A stretch of DNA of 64,000 bases from Sporosarcina sp. PTS2304 (lineage in GTDB: Bacteria > Bacillota > Bacilli > Bacillales_A > Planococcaceae). The position numbers were made by a program, and so were the translations under genes. Position 1 is the first letter of the stretch. The number at the start of each line of letters is the position of its first letter. Below the pieces are notes generated by a model, which ran no database searches, was not told where the DNA came from, and saw only the letters and a program-made list of their open reading frames with translations. The DNA lies in NCBI RefSeq assembly GCF_003351785.1, contig NZ_CP031230.1, positions 2,588,501 through 2,652,500 on the forward strand. The letters run 5' to 3'. Below are positions 8,802 to 17,785 of this stretch, one piece after another.

Positions 8802-9596
8802 TTACAACCTCACTTTCTCTTCAAACAGTTTGGAACCTAGAACGATTAAGAAAACGCTAAGCAACAAGTAAAATAGTAAGCTTCCTAGGGAAAAGATAAT
8901 CCCGTCCGGTACAATACCCATAAAAAAGTAGCTCGTCTGATCATTATAAAATGACTCAGTTGTTAGTCGTACTGGAACGAATAGACGAAGCCAGTCAAAG
9001 AAACCAGCCGTTCTCAGTTGTTCCCACAAAACGGTTGCAGTGACAAACACCGTGACTGTGATGGGAATCGTCAATAGTGTAAGACGCGGTTGTAGTACTT
9101 CATAGATACTCCAAAAGAAAAACCCGACCGCCATGACGAATAAGAGCTTTAATGAAATCGCTACTACTACACTTACCAATGATAGAAGTCCCTGCCACGC
9201 AGTTTCATTCGTCCAGTAGCCTGCCACATAAAGCGAAAGACTAGCGAGCATTCCACCGAAAAATAATGTACTGATGGCGACTAACGCAGAAAACCATACT
9301 TTCACACCGACTAACTCGTATAAAGACTGCGGCGAATGAAGCCAGATTTCAGGATTTTTCATCTCTTTCGTTAAGCTGTATATGAGAATTCCGATGCCTG
9401 CAAACGTGTATAAAGCAAACCATGTACCTGCCAGCACATGCATATTCTCATTGACAGTCCCTTGCATTCCGACGAAGTGGCCGACTACTAAAGGAGCTAC
9501 ACAAACGACTAACACATTCAGCAATACAAGCCACAACACCAACCATTTCATGACTATCCATTCTTTCCGAATTAATCCTCTCCATACGCTATTCAT
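8802..9596 (-). CDS. ABC transporter membrane subunit
   Basis: Hydrophobic protein of about 264 residues with roughly six membrane helices. It starts MNSVWRGLIRKEWIVMKW, closely mirroring the upstream gene's MNSWAGLWNKEWEMMKSW, so the two look like diverged duplicates forming a heterodimeric channel. Both also share a W-L-H-S-P/S-Q-S stretch after the second helix. The start at ATG 9596 overlaps the upstream stop as ATGA and follows GAAGGTGAG; a longer in-frame extension to 9623 lies inside the previous gene. It ends 2 bp before the gntR-type gene. Confidence 0.78.
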   Translation of the reverse strand: MNSVWRGLIRKEWIVMKWLVLWLVLLNVLVVCVAPLVVGHFVGMQGTVNENMHVLAGTWFALYTFAGIGILIYSLTKEMKNPEIWLHSPQSLYELVGVKVWFSALVAISTLFFGGMLASLSLYVAGYWTNETAWQGLLSLVSVVVAISLKLLFVMAVGFFFWSIYEVLQPRLTLLTIPITVTVFVTATVLWEQLRTAGFFDWLRLFVPVRLTTESFYNDQTSYFFMGIVPDGIIFSLGSLLFYLLLSVFLIVLGSKLFEEKVRL

Positions 9597-10369
9597 AATC
9601 TCACCTTCTTTTCCAATAACCATGACGATAGGAAAAAGAAAGCGATCAAAAAGCTTGTTACAAGGAAAATCTCTCCCATATAAATCGTTTCTGAGTGTTG
9701 GCTAACGTATAGGTTACCGATTTCAAACGATCGATCCGTCTTAGATATAGGCAATAGTCCAACATGGGCTATTTTATAGTATATAGAAGACTCCAAGAAG
9801 GTTTTAATTAACCAAATGGACGCGAGCAATACAACTGACCACAAGAGAAACGCTCCTCGATTTACATACGATCGGATCACACGAAAAACCGCTGCCTGGA
9901 ATAATCCAAAGAACATGAGTACGACTGCTGCTATATAAAAAGTTATGAAACTGAATATCATCGTCACTGCATTCGATAAACTCACTGTCGAAGCTTCACT
10001 GACCACCGCATAAACAATGAGTAAAATAACTGGAACACTCATGCCTATCAAACCAACTACGAGTGAAAATAGTACCTTACTGCCGATTAAGCGGTAAATC
10101 GATTGCGAAGAATGAAGCCAAATATCTGGTCTCCTCCATTCAATCCACAAGCTGTTTAGCAATAATGCGATAGGTACACACATCGCGATTAGCAAGCACA
10201 TCATCAACGAACTACCAAGTATAGAGGATAAATCGAAACTACCTTCTCCTAGAATTGACAAAGCGAATGAGACGAAGGTGACTGTCAAAAGTGTGATGAT
10301 CATAGTAGCATACAGCCAACTTTTCATCATTTCCCACTCTTTGTTCCATAAACCAGCCCAACTATTCAT
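9593..10369 (-). CDS. ABC transporter membrane subunit, first gene of operon
   Basis: 258-residue membrane protein with about six hydrophobic segments, paralogous to the next gene (same N-terminal pattern and W-L-H-S-S-Q-S motif). It begins the operon behind an AGAAGGAG site. The ATPase and GntR-type regulator downstream define it as the permease of a small exporter. Substrate unknown. Confidence 0.78.
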   Translation of the reverse strand: MNSWAGLWNKEWEMMKSWLYATMIITLLTVTFVSFALSILGEGSFDLSSILGSSLMMCLLIAMCVPIALLLNSLWIEWRRPDIWLHSSQSIYRLIGSKVLFSLVVGLIGMSVPVILLIVYAVVSEASTVSLSNAVTMIFSFITFYIAAVVLMFFGLFQAAVFRVIRSYVNRGAFLLWSVVLLASIWLIKTFLESSIYYKIAHVGLLPISKTDRSFEIGNLYVSQHSETIYMGEIFLVTSFLIAFFFLSSWLLEKKVRL

Positions 10370-10393
10370 ATATCTTCAACTCCTTCTGTATCG

Positions 10394-10415
10394 GTGTATT
10401 AGTTACATAGTACAC
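10394..10415 (-). promoter_or_regulatory. Inverted repeat before the ABC operon, candidate GntR operator
   Basis: GTGTA (10394-10398) and TACAC (10411-10415) form an inverted repeat with a 12-bp spacer, 25 bp before the first gene's ATG. YtrA-type regulators bind inverted repeats of the AGTGTA/TACACT kind in their own promoters, so this is a plausible site. Binding itself is inferred. Confidence 0.5.
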
Positions 10416-10576
10416 TATTGAAAGAAATTGTGCAAGTGTTATAAAAAGTAAATGATTATTCATTCGACGTTTTGCCTTCTTTGATGACCTTTTTTATGGA
10501 AACAGGTAGTATTATGTTCGCTATCAGGCGATTTCTTACGAACGGTGTATTTCAAAATTGCTAACTACTAACAATC

Positions 10577-10619
10577 AAAGCAGGCAGAGAAAAACGAATC
10601 GTTTTTCTCTGCCTGCTTT
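10577..10619 (-). terminator. Perfect 20-bp stem hairpin, probable terminator
   Basis: Two perfect 20-bp arms (from AAAGCAGGCAGAG) around a 3-bp AAT loop. On the minus strand it lies about 60 bp after the thioesterase stop. The T-tract is only the stem's own TTT, so termination is likely but not textbook. Nothing else is evident between 10440 and 10676. Confidence 0.6.
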
Positions 10620-10676
10620 AGTTTAGAGCCTTAACAGACCGTCCTAAGATTATCTGCTAACTTATTTAAGATCGTA

Positions 10677-11156
10677 TTAATGTTTCATGAGACGACGTTG
10701 TTGACGCAACTCTCTTCTGGCAGGTGCTGAATCGAACAGCCGTCGTTCTACTTCTGTTTCAGGATAAATTTCCGCTACGGGGATCGGACGGTTCGTATCA
10801 TCTACTGCTACCATCGTACAAAAAGATTCGGTCGTTAACTTTACTTCCCCTGTTACCAAGTTTTTGGAATGTACCGATACAAAAACTTCCATGGATGTGC
10901 GACCAACAGAAGTGACGATTGCTTCTAACTCGATAACATCTCCTAGCAATGCTGGAGAAACGAAGTCCACCGAATCAATAGATGCTGTGACAGCTGCTCT
11001 CGTACCCGCGTGCTTCATTGCACAAATTGCTGCAATTTCATCAATATAGGCTAATACTTTTCCACCGAAAATCGATTGAATATGATTTGTGTCAGGCGGC
11101 AAGACAAGTTTGCTTTGAATTGTTCTGGATTGGCTCATTGATTTTTTCTCAGTCAT
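10677..11156 (-). CDS. Acyl-CoA thioesterase, hotdog fold (YkhA-like)
   Basis: Hydrolyses acyl-CoA to fatty acid and CoA; 159 residues forming one hotdog domain. The family signature is clear: PPDTNHIQSIFGGKVLAYIDE, carrying the conserved Asn and Asp of the YciA/BACH-type catalytic site, followed by the SIDSVDFVSPALLGD strand region. The ATG follows AAAAGGAG. It is a single gene with a terminator-like hairpin downstream. The preferred chain length is not readable from sequence. Confidence 0.9.
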   Translation of the reverse strand: MTEKKSMSQSRTIQSKLVLPPDTNHIQSIFGGKVLAYIDEIAAICAMKHAGTRAAVTASIDSVDFVSPALLGDVIELEAIVTSVGRTSMEVFVSVHSKNLVTGEVKLTTESFCTMVAVDDTNRPIPVAEIYPETEVERRLFDSAPARRELRQQRRLMKH

Positions 11157-11279
11157 AGTGACAACTCCTTTTTTACTACTACTAGCTAGTATACGCGAAA
11201 ATGAGAAGACTTTTACAGCTGAGTAATTATGAACGTATTATCCAGCTAATAGGTATATACTTATAGAGAGGTGAGATAG

Positions 11280-11759
11280 ATGAAAAGATGGATAGTTCTC
11301 GTCAGTCTATTACTTTTATTAGCCAGTTGCGGAAATAAAGACACCCTTACTACTTTAGCCGACCCAGTTCCCGATCAAACCATCCCGTCCCATAACGAAG
11401 GGATTTCTCTAGAACTACTGCAAGATGTGTTTGATGAATCTCCTACACATATTAAAACAAAAGTAGCGAATACAACTACCAATTCATTTGAAATTGGTCC
11501 ATTTTATCATATAGAAGTATGGAAAGACGATCATTGGTACATTCTCACATACTCTGACGCCGTATTCCTTCGCGATCCTCATTTTCGTGATGGAGGATCA
11601 GAATTAACAGCACATCAGGAAATTCAACAAACCTTTTCTGTTGAGGACTTAGGTATTCGTTTGCCTGCCGGAACTTACCGGCTCGTCAAAACTGTCCTGC
11701 AGCGCAACCCTTATCATGAAGTGACAGTATCTGCTACGTTCATCGTTCAAGAAATGTAA
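11280..11759 (+). CDS. Lipoprotein with immunoglobulin-like (Big_14-type) domain
   Basis: 159-residue exported lipoprotein: basic start MKRW, hydrophobic run, lipobox L-A-S-C with the lipidated Cys at about residue 17. The mature part reads as one beta-sandwich, with NTTTNSFEIGPFYHIEVWKDDHWY and a closing LPAGTYRLVK, resembling the Ig-like domain found in many Bacillus secreted proteins of unknown role. RBS GAGGTGAG precedes the ATG. It stands alone between a divergent and a convergent gene. Function unknown. Confidence 0.75.
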   Translation: MKRWIVLVSLLLLLASCGNKDTLTTLADPVPDQTIPSHNEGISLELLQDVFDESPTHIKTKVANTTTNSFEIGPFYHIEVWKDDHWYILTYSDAVFLRDPHFRDGGSELTAHQEIQQTFSVEDLGIRLPAGTYRLVKTVLQRNPYHEVTVSATFIVQEM

Positions 11760-11791
11760 AAAAACCGAACAGATTTCTCGTTCGGTTTTTT
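11757..11791. terminator. Bidirectional terminator
   Basis: A-rich run, stem ACCGAAC / GTTCGGT, then TTTTTT. It works for both the lipoprotein gene (plus) and the converging ykfC-like gene (minus), whose stop is 3 bp away. Confidence 0.85.
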
Positions 11792-11793
11792 CT

Positions 11794-12690
11794 CTATTCC
11801 GCAACTCTACGTACACTGCATACATTCTCTGCGTACTCCGTTCCTAATAATCTAATCTGCTCTATACATCGTCCCGTAGACGGTGCATGTAGCATACGCC
11901 CGTATCCCGCATAGATTCCAACATGATGTATAGACGAAGCTTCGTCCTCTCTAAAAAACAATAAATCACCAATTTGCCAATCTTCTTGATCAAGTGAGAT
12001 GCTTCTTCCTGCTTCTGCTTGATCACATGCGTCACGCGGTAAAATCATTCCGCAAGCCTTCCACATACTATAAACAAAGCCAGAACAATCAAACCCCCAT
12101 GAAGACACTCCGCCCCATAGATAGGGCAATCCTATAAACTTCTTGCCAACGATAAGTGGATTCGTAATGGCCACTTCTTCTACAGGTTCTACAGCTGAAG
12201 CGCGGATTAGTTTCCAGCCATGAGGTGTCCATACGTGCAATCGCTTATCTTGTGGAAGTCCAGAGGGGAAAACTGTGTTAAAAGAAACGCGTAAAAACGG
12301 CTCTCCTGACCGTTCCGTAAGCATAGCTTCACGAGCGGTTACTTTCACAAGCTGTCTAGCGCGTGGTTGTTCGCGCATCGATAGTTGAACAAGTGGCACC
12401 CAGCCGGGATACCCGCGTGAATCTTTTCGTGACTTTTGGGAACAAGCGATAACTTTCGCCCAGTCTCCAACAATATCTTCTACGATCACTGTTTCACCGT
12501 ATAATAGTTGAGTCTGAATTCGCTTTTCTTCACTAAGCGCAAGCCGATCTTGAAATGTTAGTTGTCCGAGCCATTTTTCCAGCTGCACGGGATGGTTCAA
12601 TGCCGGTAAATCTACTAGACGCGCGGCATCAGGATCAGTCCAAACAGCCGCCACACTGACTGCACATAACCAACGTTCATTCACATTCAT
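11794..12690 (-). CDS. ykfC: NlpC/P60 gamma-D-glutamyl-L-diamino acid endopeptidase (YkfC-like)
   Basis: Cleaves murein-derived peptides between D-Glu and the diamino acid. It has 298 residues: two SH3-like regions (about 5-105 and 110-170), then the NlpC/P60 domain with catalytic Cys202 in DCSGF, His256 in HHVGIY and His268 in LHAPSTG. No signal peptide, which fits a cytoplasmic recycling enzyme and not a wall hydrolase. An in-frame GTG at 12684 has better spacing to GGAG than the ATG at 12690, so the start may be 2 codons later. Its start overlaps the end of the epimerase gene. Confidence 0.9.
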   Translation of the reverse strand: MNVNERWLCAVSVAAVWTDPDAARLVDLPALNHPVQLEKWLGQLTFQDRLALSEEKRIQTQLLYGETVIVEDIVGDWAKVIACSQKSRKDSRGYPGWVPLVQLSMREQPRARQLVKVTAREAMLTERSGEPFLRVSFNTVFPSGLPQDKRLHVWTPHGWKLIRASAVEPVEEVAITNPLIVGKKFIGLPYLWGGVSSWGFDCSGFVYSMWKACGMILPRDACDQAEAGRSISLDQEDWQIGDLLFFREDEASSIHHVGIYAGYGRMLHAPSTGRCIEQIRLLGTEYAENVCSVRRVAE

Positions 12691-13786
12691 GCTCCTTCAC
12701 CCATGTAATCATTCGTTTCGAGTCAAAACCAAGCCCTGGTTGTTGAGTGAACTTCATAAGAGATTTTTGATACATCACACCAGACGTCGGAAACTCATTT
12801 GCTACTAAAAGAGGGGCGTCTAAATCTATATAGAGAATATTTGGCTGACTCGCTGCCACATGTGCAGCTGCCGTTACACCGATGGATGATTCTAACATAC
12901 TGCCCATCATACAGTTCACCCCATATGATTCCGCTAACGCATTAATCTTCAACGCTTCACGTATTCCCCCGGACTTCATTAATTTTATATTCAAGACGTC
13001 AACCGCACGTAAAGCTAATACGTTCTTTGCATCTTCAAATGAAAACAACGATTCATCCGCCATAATAAGCGTCGTCGTGTTACGCGTCACTTCACGTAAT
13101 CCTGCGATATCATGCGCCGCCACCGGTTGCTCTACAAATTCAACCGCACAGCCGTCTTCTTCAAGTTGGCGGATGATGCGAATCGCTTCTTTCGGTTTCC
13201 ATCCTTGATTGGCATCCAAACGAATTGTTACATTTGACCCTATACGCTGACGAATTTGAAGAAGACGTTCTCTTTCTTCTATAAGGCTTCCAGTACCCAC
13301 TTTCACTTTCAGCGTAGTAAATCCTTTCGCCACATATTCTGCTGCTTCATTAGCCATAGCGCTTGGAGTTCCGACGCTAACAGTCATATTTGTCTTTAAA
13401 CAATTTCGGTAACCTCCTAACACATGATGTAACGGCATCATACAAAGCTGTCCGAACAAATCGTAAAGTGCCATATCAACCGCTGCCTTAGCACTTGTAT
13501 TGCCAGTGACCGCCCGTTGCATCTGCTCGAATATTTTTTCACGGTTTCTAACATCCTGTCCTATTAAAAGAGGGGTGAAGATATGATCGATGACATACCG
13601 GATACCGCCAAGCGAATCCCCAGTGATCACATGTGTCGGCACAGCTTTCCCCCAACCGTTCGATCCATCGTCTGCAGTTATTTTCACCACTATCGACTGC
13701 ATATTATGAACTGTGCGCAATGCGGTGACAAACGGCTTTTGCAATGGTATATGCACGAAGAACGTTTCTACAGTGCAGATTTTCAA
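12677..13786 (-). CDS. ykfB: L-Ala-D/L-Glu epimerase (YkfB-like, enolase superfamily)
   Basis: Converts L-Ala-D-Glu from murein to L-Ala-L-Glu so that it can be used as ordinary dipeptide. It has 369 residues. The catalytic lysines are at 160/162 (LKVKVG) and 268 (NIKLMKSGG), and the metal ligands are Asp191 (DANQGW), Glu219 (VEQP) and Asp244 (MADES). These numbers coincide with those of the B. subtilis dipeptide epimerase. Starts at TTG right after the ykfA stop (TGATTG), with GGAG 8 bp ahead. Confidence 0.93.
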   Translation of the reverse strand: MKICTVETFFVHIPLQKPFVTALRTVHNMQSIVVKITADDGSNGWGKAVPTHVITGDSLGGIRYVIDHIFTPLLIGQDVRNREKIFEQMQRAVTGNTSAKAAVDMALYDLFGQLCMMPLHHVLGGYRNCLKTNMTVSVGTPSAMANEAAEYVAKGFTTLKVKVGTGSLIEERERLLQIRQRIGSNVTIRLDANQGWKPKEAIRIIRQLEEDGCAVEFVEQPVAAHDIAGLREVTRNTTTLIMADESLFSFEDAKNVLALRAVDVLNIKLMKSGGIREALKINALAESYGVNCMMGSMLESSIGVTAAAHVAASQPNILYIDLDAPLLVANEFPTSGVMYQKSLMKFTQQPGLGFDSKRMITWVKEHECE

Positions 13787-14707
13787 TCACTTCACTCCTG
13801 GCAAGATAGTTAACGTTTTTCCATCAGCGTCCAATCGACTTTTCATGCCAAGCGGAATCGCCACATTCGGTTCGCAATGCCCCATTTGGAAACCTTTGAC
13901 AACCGGTTTTCCTAAGTTGCTGAAGTAATGCGCAAATACCTCCTCCATTGTGAGTGTCGCATCGGGAGTAGTCGATTCAGCTTTTGCAAAATCCCCTATA
14001 ACAATACCTGCTGCTTCACGAAGCTTCCCCGCCAGCCGCAGTTGATTCAATAAACGGTCTACTTTATACGGCTCCTCTCCCACATCTTCAATAAAGAGAA
14101 GTTTCTGATTAGTTTGGATCTCAAACTCACTCCCTAGACTATTAGCAAGTTGCGTTAAATTTCCTCCGACAATTTCTCCTTCTGCTACACCACCTACGAT
14201 AGCTTCAAGCGGAGAAATGGCTTCCGTGTAATGAATTTCCACAGGTTCAAATAGTTGTCCAAACATCTTACCCGACAACTCATGAAACTCTTCTTTCGCT
14301 ACACAAGAAGCCAACATCGGTCCATGAAACGTCACCAGCCCCGCTCCTTGACGAATCGCCGTATGTACATACGTAATATCACTGAAGCCCCAAAATATCT
14401 TCGGATTTTCCTGAATTACTTCCATGTCGAGGTATTCCGCATACCGCGCAGAACCATAGCCCCCACCTGCACAAATAATCCCCTTCACTTCGGGATCTCT
14501 GAACATTCCATGCAGATCAGCCAACCGTTCTTCATCTGAGCCGGCTAAATACCCATTCTTCCTGTAAACCGCCTGCCCAACTTTATAACGCAATCCCAGT
14601 TGATCCAAAAATGAAAACGCACGCTCCAATTGCTCCTGCTCAATAGGACTCGCAGGCGCCACAATCCCAATCACATCACCTTTACGCAAACGTTTTGGAC
14701 AAATCAT
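13787..14707 (-). CDS. ykfA: LD-carboxypeptidase, peptidase family S66 (YkfA-like)
   Basis: Removes the terminal D-amino acid from murein tetrapeptides in the cytoplasm. It has 306 residues. Catalytic Ser109 lies in WGFSDIT, Glu207 in FIEDVGEEPY and His277 in QMGHCEPN, forming the S66 Ser-Glu-His triad. It starts at ATG 14707 behind an AAGGGGG-type site. It lies upstream of ykfB and ykfC without gaps, and downstream of a peptide transporter, as in the B. subtilis dpp-ykf operon. Confidence 0.92.
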   Translation of the reverse strand: MICPKRLRKGDVIGIVAPASPIEQEQLERAFSFLDQLGLRYKVGQAVYRKNGYLAGSDEERLADLHGMFRDPEVKGIICAGGGYGSARYAEYLDMEVIQENPKIFWGFSDITYVHTAIRQGAGLVTFHGPMLASCVAKEEFHELSGKMFGQLFEPVEIHYTEAISPLEAIVGGVAEGEIVGGNLTQLANSLGSEFEIQTNQKLLFIEDVGEEPYKVDRLLNQLRLAGKLREAAGIVIGDFAKAESTTPDATLTMEEVFAHYFSNLGKPVVKGFQMGHCEPNVAIPLGMKSRLDADGKTLTILPGVK

Positions 14708-14845
14708 TCTATTCGTCCCCCTTTCTACGTCCTACTTTATCATATTCATCTACATACATACTTAATACCGCAGTTTCCAATTTGGAATGCGGTAATTTTT
14801 TTGAAATGATGTTTTCGCTGGGGATTGCTGTTAGAGTGTGGATTC

Positions 14846-15102
14846 TATGAGCGTTACAACACGGACTATGAGCGGAAGATCAATTCTATGAGCGCTACAA
14901 CACGCACTATGAGCGGAAAATTCACTTCTATGAGCGCTACAACACGAACTATGAGCGGAAGATTCACTTCTATGAGCGCTACAACACGCACTATGAGCGG
15001 AAAATCAATTCTATGAGCGCTACAACACGCACTATGAGCGGAAAATCAATTCTATGAGCGCTACAACACGCACTATGAGCGGAAGATTCACTTCTATGAG
15101 CG
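14846..15102 (+). repeat. TATGAGCG tandem array (13 copies, 20-21 bp period)
   Basis: The octamer TATGAGCG occurs 13 times, always on the plus strand, starting at 14846, 14867, 14887, 14908, 14929, 14950, 14971, 14992, 15012, 15033, 15053, 15074 and 15095. Spacings are 20 or 21 bp. Two alternating spacers (one with CTACAACACG, one with GAAAATCAAT or GAAGATTCAC variants) make a 41-42 bp higher unit repeated about six times. It lies between the peptide-binding protein gene and ykfA. It has no unique spacers, so it is not a CRISPR. Confidence 0.92.
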
Positions 15103-15122
15103 CAAAACAACATTCAAAAAAT

Positions 15123-16859
15123 TCATTTCGACACACCCCACTTCCAAACGTGGCGGTTTTCTGATTTTGAGTCTATAGAATAATTCACTACACGTTTATT
15201 CACACCGAGCAATTCATAGCGATACAGCGTCGGTACGATGGGTACGTCTTCCACCATCATCGCCTGCCATTTTTGATAAATATTGCGTCTAACTTTCGAA
15301 TCAAAAGCCTCTTCGGACGTTCCAGCTTTTAAAAGTTGATCATTTAATTCACTCGTATACCGCGAGTAGTTAAATAATGCTTGGCGTCCATAAAGTCCCG
15401 ATGGATCCGGGTCTGAACCTGTACCCCAAGCACCCTGAAAAATATCTACTTTCGGATGATCCGACTTCACCAACTCATAAAACGAATGAAAGTCATGCAA
15501 GCGTCCGTCTGTTAATTCCACTTGCAGCCCGACGTCCGCCCAATTTTGTATATAGTAGTTTGCAATAGGTTCCGCTACATCCCCACCGGCCATTGATGCA
15601 AAGTATAAAACAAAGGGTTTGCCTTCAGGGTCTTCCCGATAGCCATCGCCTGTGATATCAATATATCCCGCTTCATCCAATAATCTTTTTGCTGTTTCAG
15701 GATTATAAGGTCGCCCTGGATTCTTGGCATCATGGTAAAAATTAAATACCGGAACCATCAGTGTGGTCGCCGGAAAACGTAAACCGTGATACAAATACTT
15801 ACCGACAGATTCATTATCCAATGCATGCCACATCGCTTGCCTAACCAATTTATTGGCTAACTTCGCCTGCGGATTCATTCGATTCTCTTTATGCGTTTCA
15901 TCCCATACCCCTAATTTGAAACCAATATAACTGTAGGCCATGTCTATTTCTCCAAGAAGCGTAATATTTCCAAGTTTTTTCACCGAATCATATTGATCCA
16001 CTGGCACTTTTGCTATATCCACATCGCCTTTTTTTAAAGACTCCACAACAATGGCTTCGTTCACTGTTTTGACTACGACTGATTGAAGTTTCGGACGACC
16101 CCTCCAATAATTTTCATTGCGCTTTAATAAAACAGATTCTCCCGGCACAATTTTAACGATAATATACGGGCCAAAGCCAATCGGCGTCACTCGGATTTTA
16201 TCAGATGCTTCGAGCTCTCTCATCGTTACCTCACCTGTTATTATGTCCCCTACATGATGCCGCGGAACAGGAACGGACCAAAAACCGGTCAAAATGGAAG
16301 GAGTCGCTTCTTTATATGTTATTTGAATTGTTCGTTCATCAGACACCGTAATTCCTGAAATATCTTTCGCTTGCCCTGCATGATAAGCATCCATCCCTAC
16401 AATGTTTTCAATCGTGAATGTGTAACGCTCTCCAGCATAATCGGGATGGCCGAGCAACTCATAGGCATATAACAAGTCACTCGCTTTCACCGGTTCGCCA
16501 TCATGCCAAGAAACGCCCTCTTTAATTCGCAGTGTAATGGTTCTTAGGTCTTCAGATAATTCGTAGGTGGCTGCTCCTTCATTCGAAATTTCAAAATTAC
16601 TGTCCACGGAAAGTAGTGACTCGTCAAACCAAGTCATAATTTCCGCATCAAATGCTCCACTGTAAAAAGGTCTGCTCAACGTCCCTTCGAATGGACCTGA
16701 ACTGACCAATGCGACTGTCATTTCTCCATCGTCCAGCGGCGGGTGATGGTTTTCTACTTCTAAAGGAAACGTAGGAAGTTCCACTTTTGTCTGCGATTGT
16801 GCGTCTGTACAGCCTCCCAATAAAAGTCCGACTACTATGACAACGCCATGTATTTTCAC
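15123..16859 (-). CDS. Peptide ABC transporter substrate-binding lipoprotein (DppE/OppA type)
   Basis: Extracellular receptor delivering peptides, probably murein peptides, to the transporter. 578 residues from the GTG at 16859, which has GGAGG 8 bp ahead; a longer reading to 16982 runs inside the previous gene. The N-terminal hydrophobic stretch ends in LLGGC, a lipobox. Family 5 solute-binding features include LSEDLRTITLRIKEGVSWHDGEPVKASD and, near the C-terminus, VPTLYRYE. It is the last transporter gene before the ykf enzymes and is separated from them by the TATGAGCG array. Confidence 0.9.
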   Translation of the reverse strand: MKIHGVVIVVGLLLGGCTDAQSQTKVELPTFPLEVENHHPPLDDGEMTVALVSSGPFEGTLSRPFYSGAFDAEIMTWFDESLLSVDSNFEISNEGAATYELSEDLRTITLRIKEGVSWHDGEPVKASDLLYAYELLGHPDYAGERYTFTIENIVGMDAYHAGQAKDISGITVSDERTIQITYKEATPSILTGFWSVPVPRHHVGDIITGEVTMRELEASDKIRVTPIGFGPYIIVKIVPGESVLLKRNENYWRGRPKLQSVVVKTVNEAIVVESLKKGDVDIAKVPVDQYDSVKKLGNITLLGEIDMAYSYIGFKLGVWDETHKENRMNPQAKLANKLVRQAMWHALDNESVGKYLYHGLRFPATTLMVPVFNFYHDAKNPGRPYNPETAKRLLDEAGYIDITGDGYREDPEGKPFVLYFASMAGGDVAEPIANYYIQNWADVGLQVELTDGRLHDFHSFYELVKSDHPKVDIFQGAWGTGSDPDPSGLYGRQALFNYSRYTSELNDQLLKAGTSEEAFDSKVRRNIYQKWQAMMVEDVPIVPTLYRYELLGVNKRVVNYSIDSKSENRHVWKWGVSK

Positions 16860-16873
16860 ATCATCTTCCTCCT

Positions 16874-17773
16874 TCACACCAATCGTTGCCTTGCATCCGC
16901 TGCTCGTCTTACTGCTTGACCGATATAATTTATACAAAGCATAATCACTAAAATCAGCAGAGCCGCGGGCAACCACACCCACCAGTTATTTTGTACAATA
17001 TGAGGATTTTTAGCTAATGCAATCAAAGTTCCGAGTGAAGGGGTTCCTGAAGGCAGACCGAAACCTAGAAATGTCAAGCCTGTCTCCAGCCCAATATTTC
17101 CTGCCAGCGTCAACGTCATATTGACAATAATGAGCGAACTTATATTTGGTAGCAATTCGAATAACATCACTTTCCAATGAGGCGTCCCGAGTGTTTTGGA
17201 TGCTTGAATATATTCTACCTCTCGCTCTGCCAGGCACCTTGATCGAACGAGGCGCGCTTTTCCGAACCAGGCAAAAGCGCTCATGATCAAGATGAAATTG
17301 AGAACACTATAATCTGGCACAATCACAATAAATACAATAATGATCATCAAGGAAGGCAAAATCATCAAAAAGTCCAGAACCCGACAAATGAGTTGATCGA
17401 CCATTCCACCGTAATACCCTGCAAGCAGCCCGACTACAATGCCATATACACTGGCAAGCAATGTCACACAAATTCCAATGGTCAATGAATTTCGCGCTCC
17501 CAGCAGTAACTGGCCGAACACATCCCGTCCACCGTCGTCAGTCCCAAGCCAATGACCTGCCGAGGGTGGTTGGTAGATGCGAGATAATTCGATTCTAGTC
17601 ATACTTTCTATGGAAATAAATAAAGGAGAGCTATAAGCGAGTCCGACGATCAAAGCGATGATGAAAGCCGAAGTAAGCGCCCATCGATCTTTACGGATTT
17701 CAAGATAAATGATCGATAGGAATGTGCGATTCACTGATTTCGCACCGACTATAGATTGCTGGAATTGCGTCAT
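16874..17773 (-). CDS. Peptide ABC transporter permease (DppC/OppC type)
   Basis: 299-residue inner subunit with about six membrane helices. The N-terminal extension before helix 1 and the motif GTDDGGRDVFGQLLLGARNSL are typical of DppC/OppC proteins, and the EAA-type loop reads YIQASKTLGTPHWKVMLFELLPN. It ends 15 bp before the binding protein's start. It forms the channel with the permease encoded directly upstream. Confidence 0.92.
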   Translation of the reverse strand: MTQFQQSIVGAKSVNRTFLSIIYLEIRKDRWALTSAFIIALIVGLAYSSPLFISIESMTRIELSRIYQPPSAGHWLGTDDGGRDVFGQLLLGARNSLTIGICVTLLASVYGIVVGLLAGYYGGMVDQLICRVLDFLMILPSLMIIIVFIVIVPDYSVLNFILIMSAFAWFGKARLVRSRCLAEREVEYIQASKTLGTPHWKVMLFELLPNISSLIIVNMTLTLAGNIGLETGLTFLGFGLPSGTPSLGTLIALAKNPHIVQNNWWVWLPAALLILVIMLCINYIGQAVRRAADARQRLV

Positions 17774-17785
17774 GCCGCTTCCTCC

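Noticed and set aside
14825-15016. 63-residue open frame of M-S-A-T-T-R-T-M-S-G repeats
   Set aside because: It is the direct translation of the TATGAGCG array. It has no ribosome binding site, and the 20-bp steps break the frame further on.
14846-15102. CRISPR array
   Set aside because: The intervening sequences are themselves repeated variants, the unit is too short, and no cas genes are near.
16860-16982. N-terminal extension of the peptide-binding lipoprotein
   Set aside because: It lies inside the permease gene and would bury the signal peptide.
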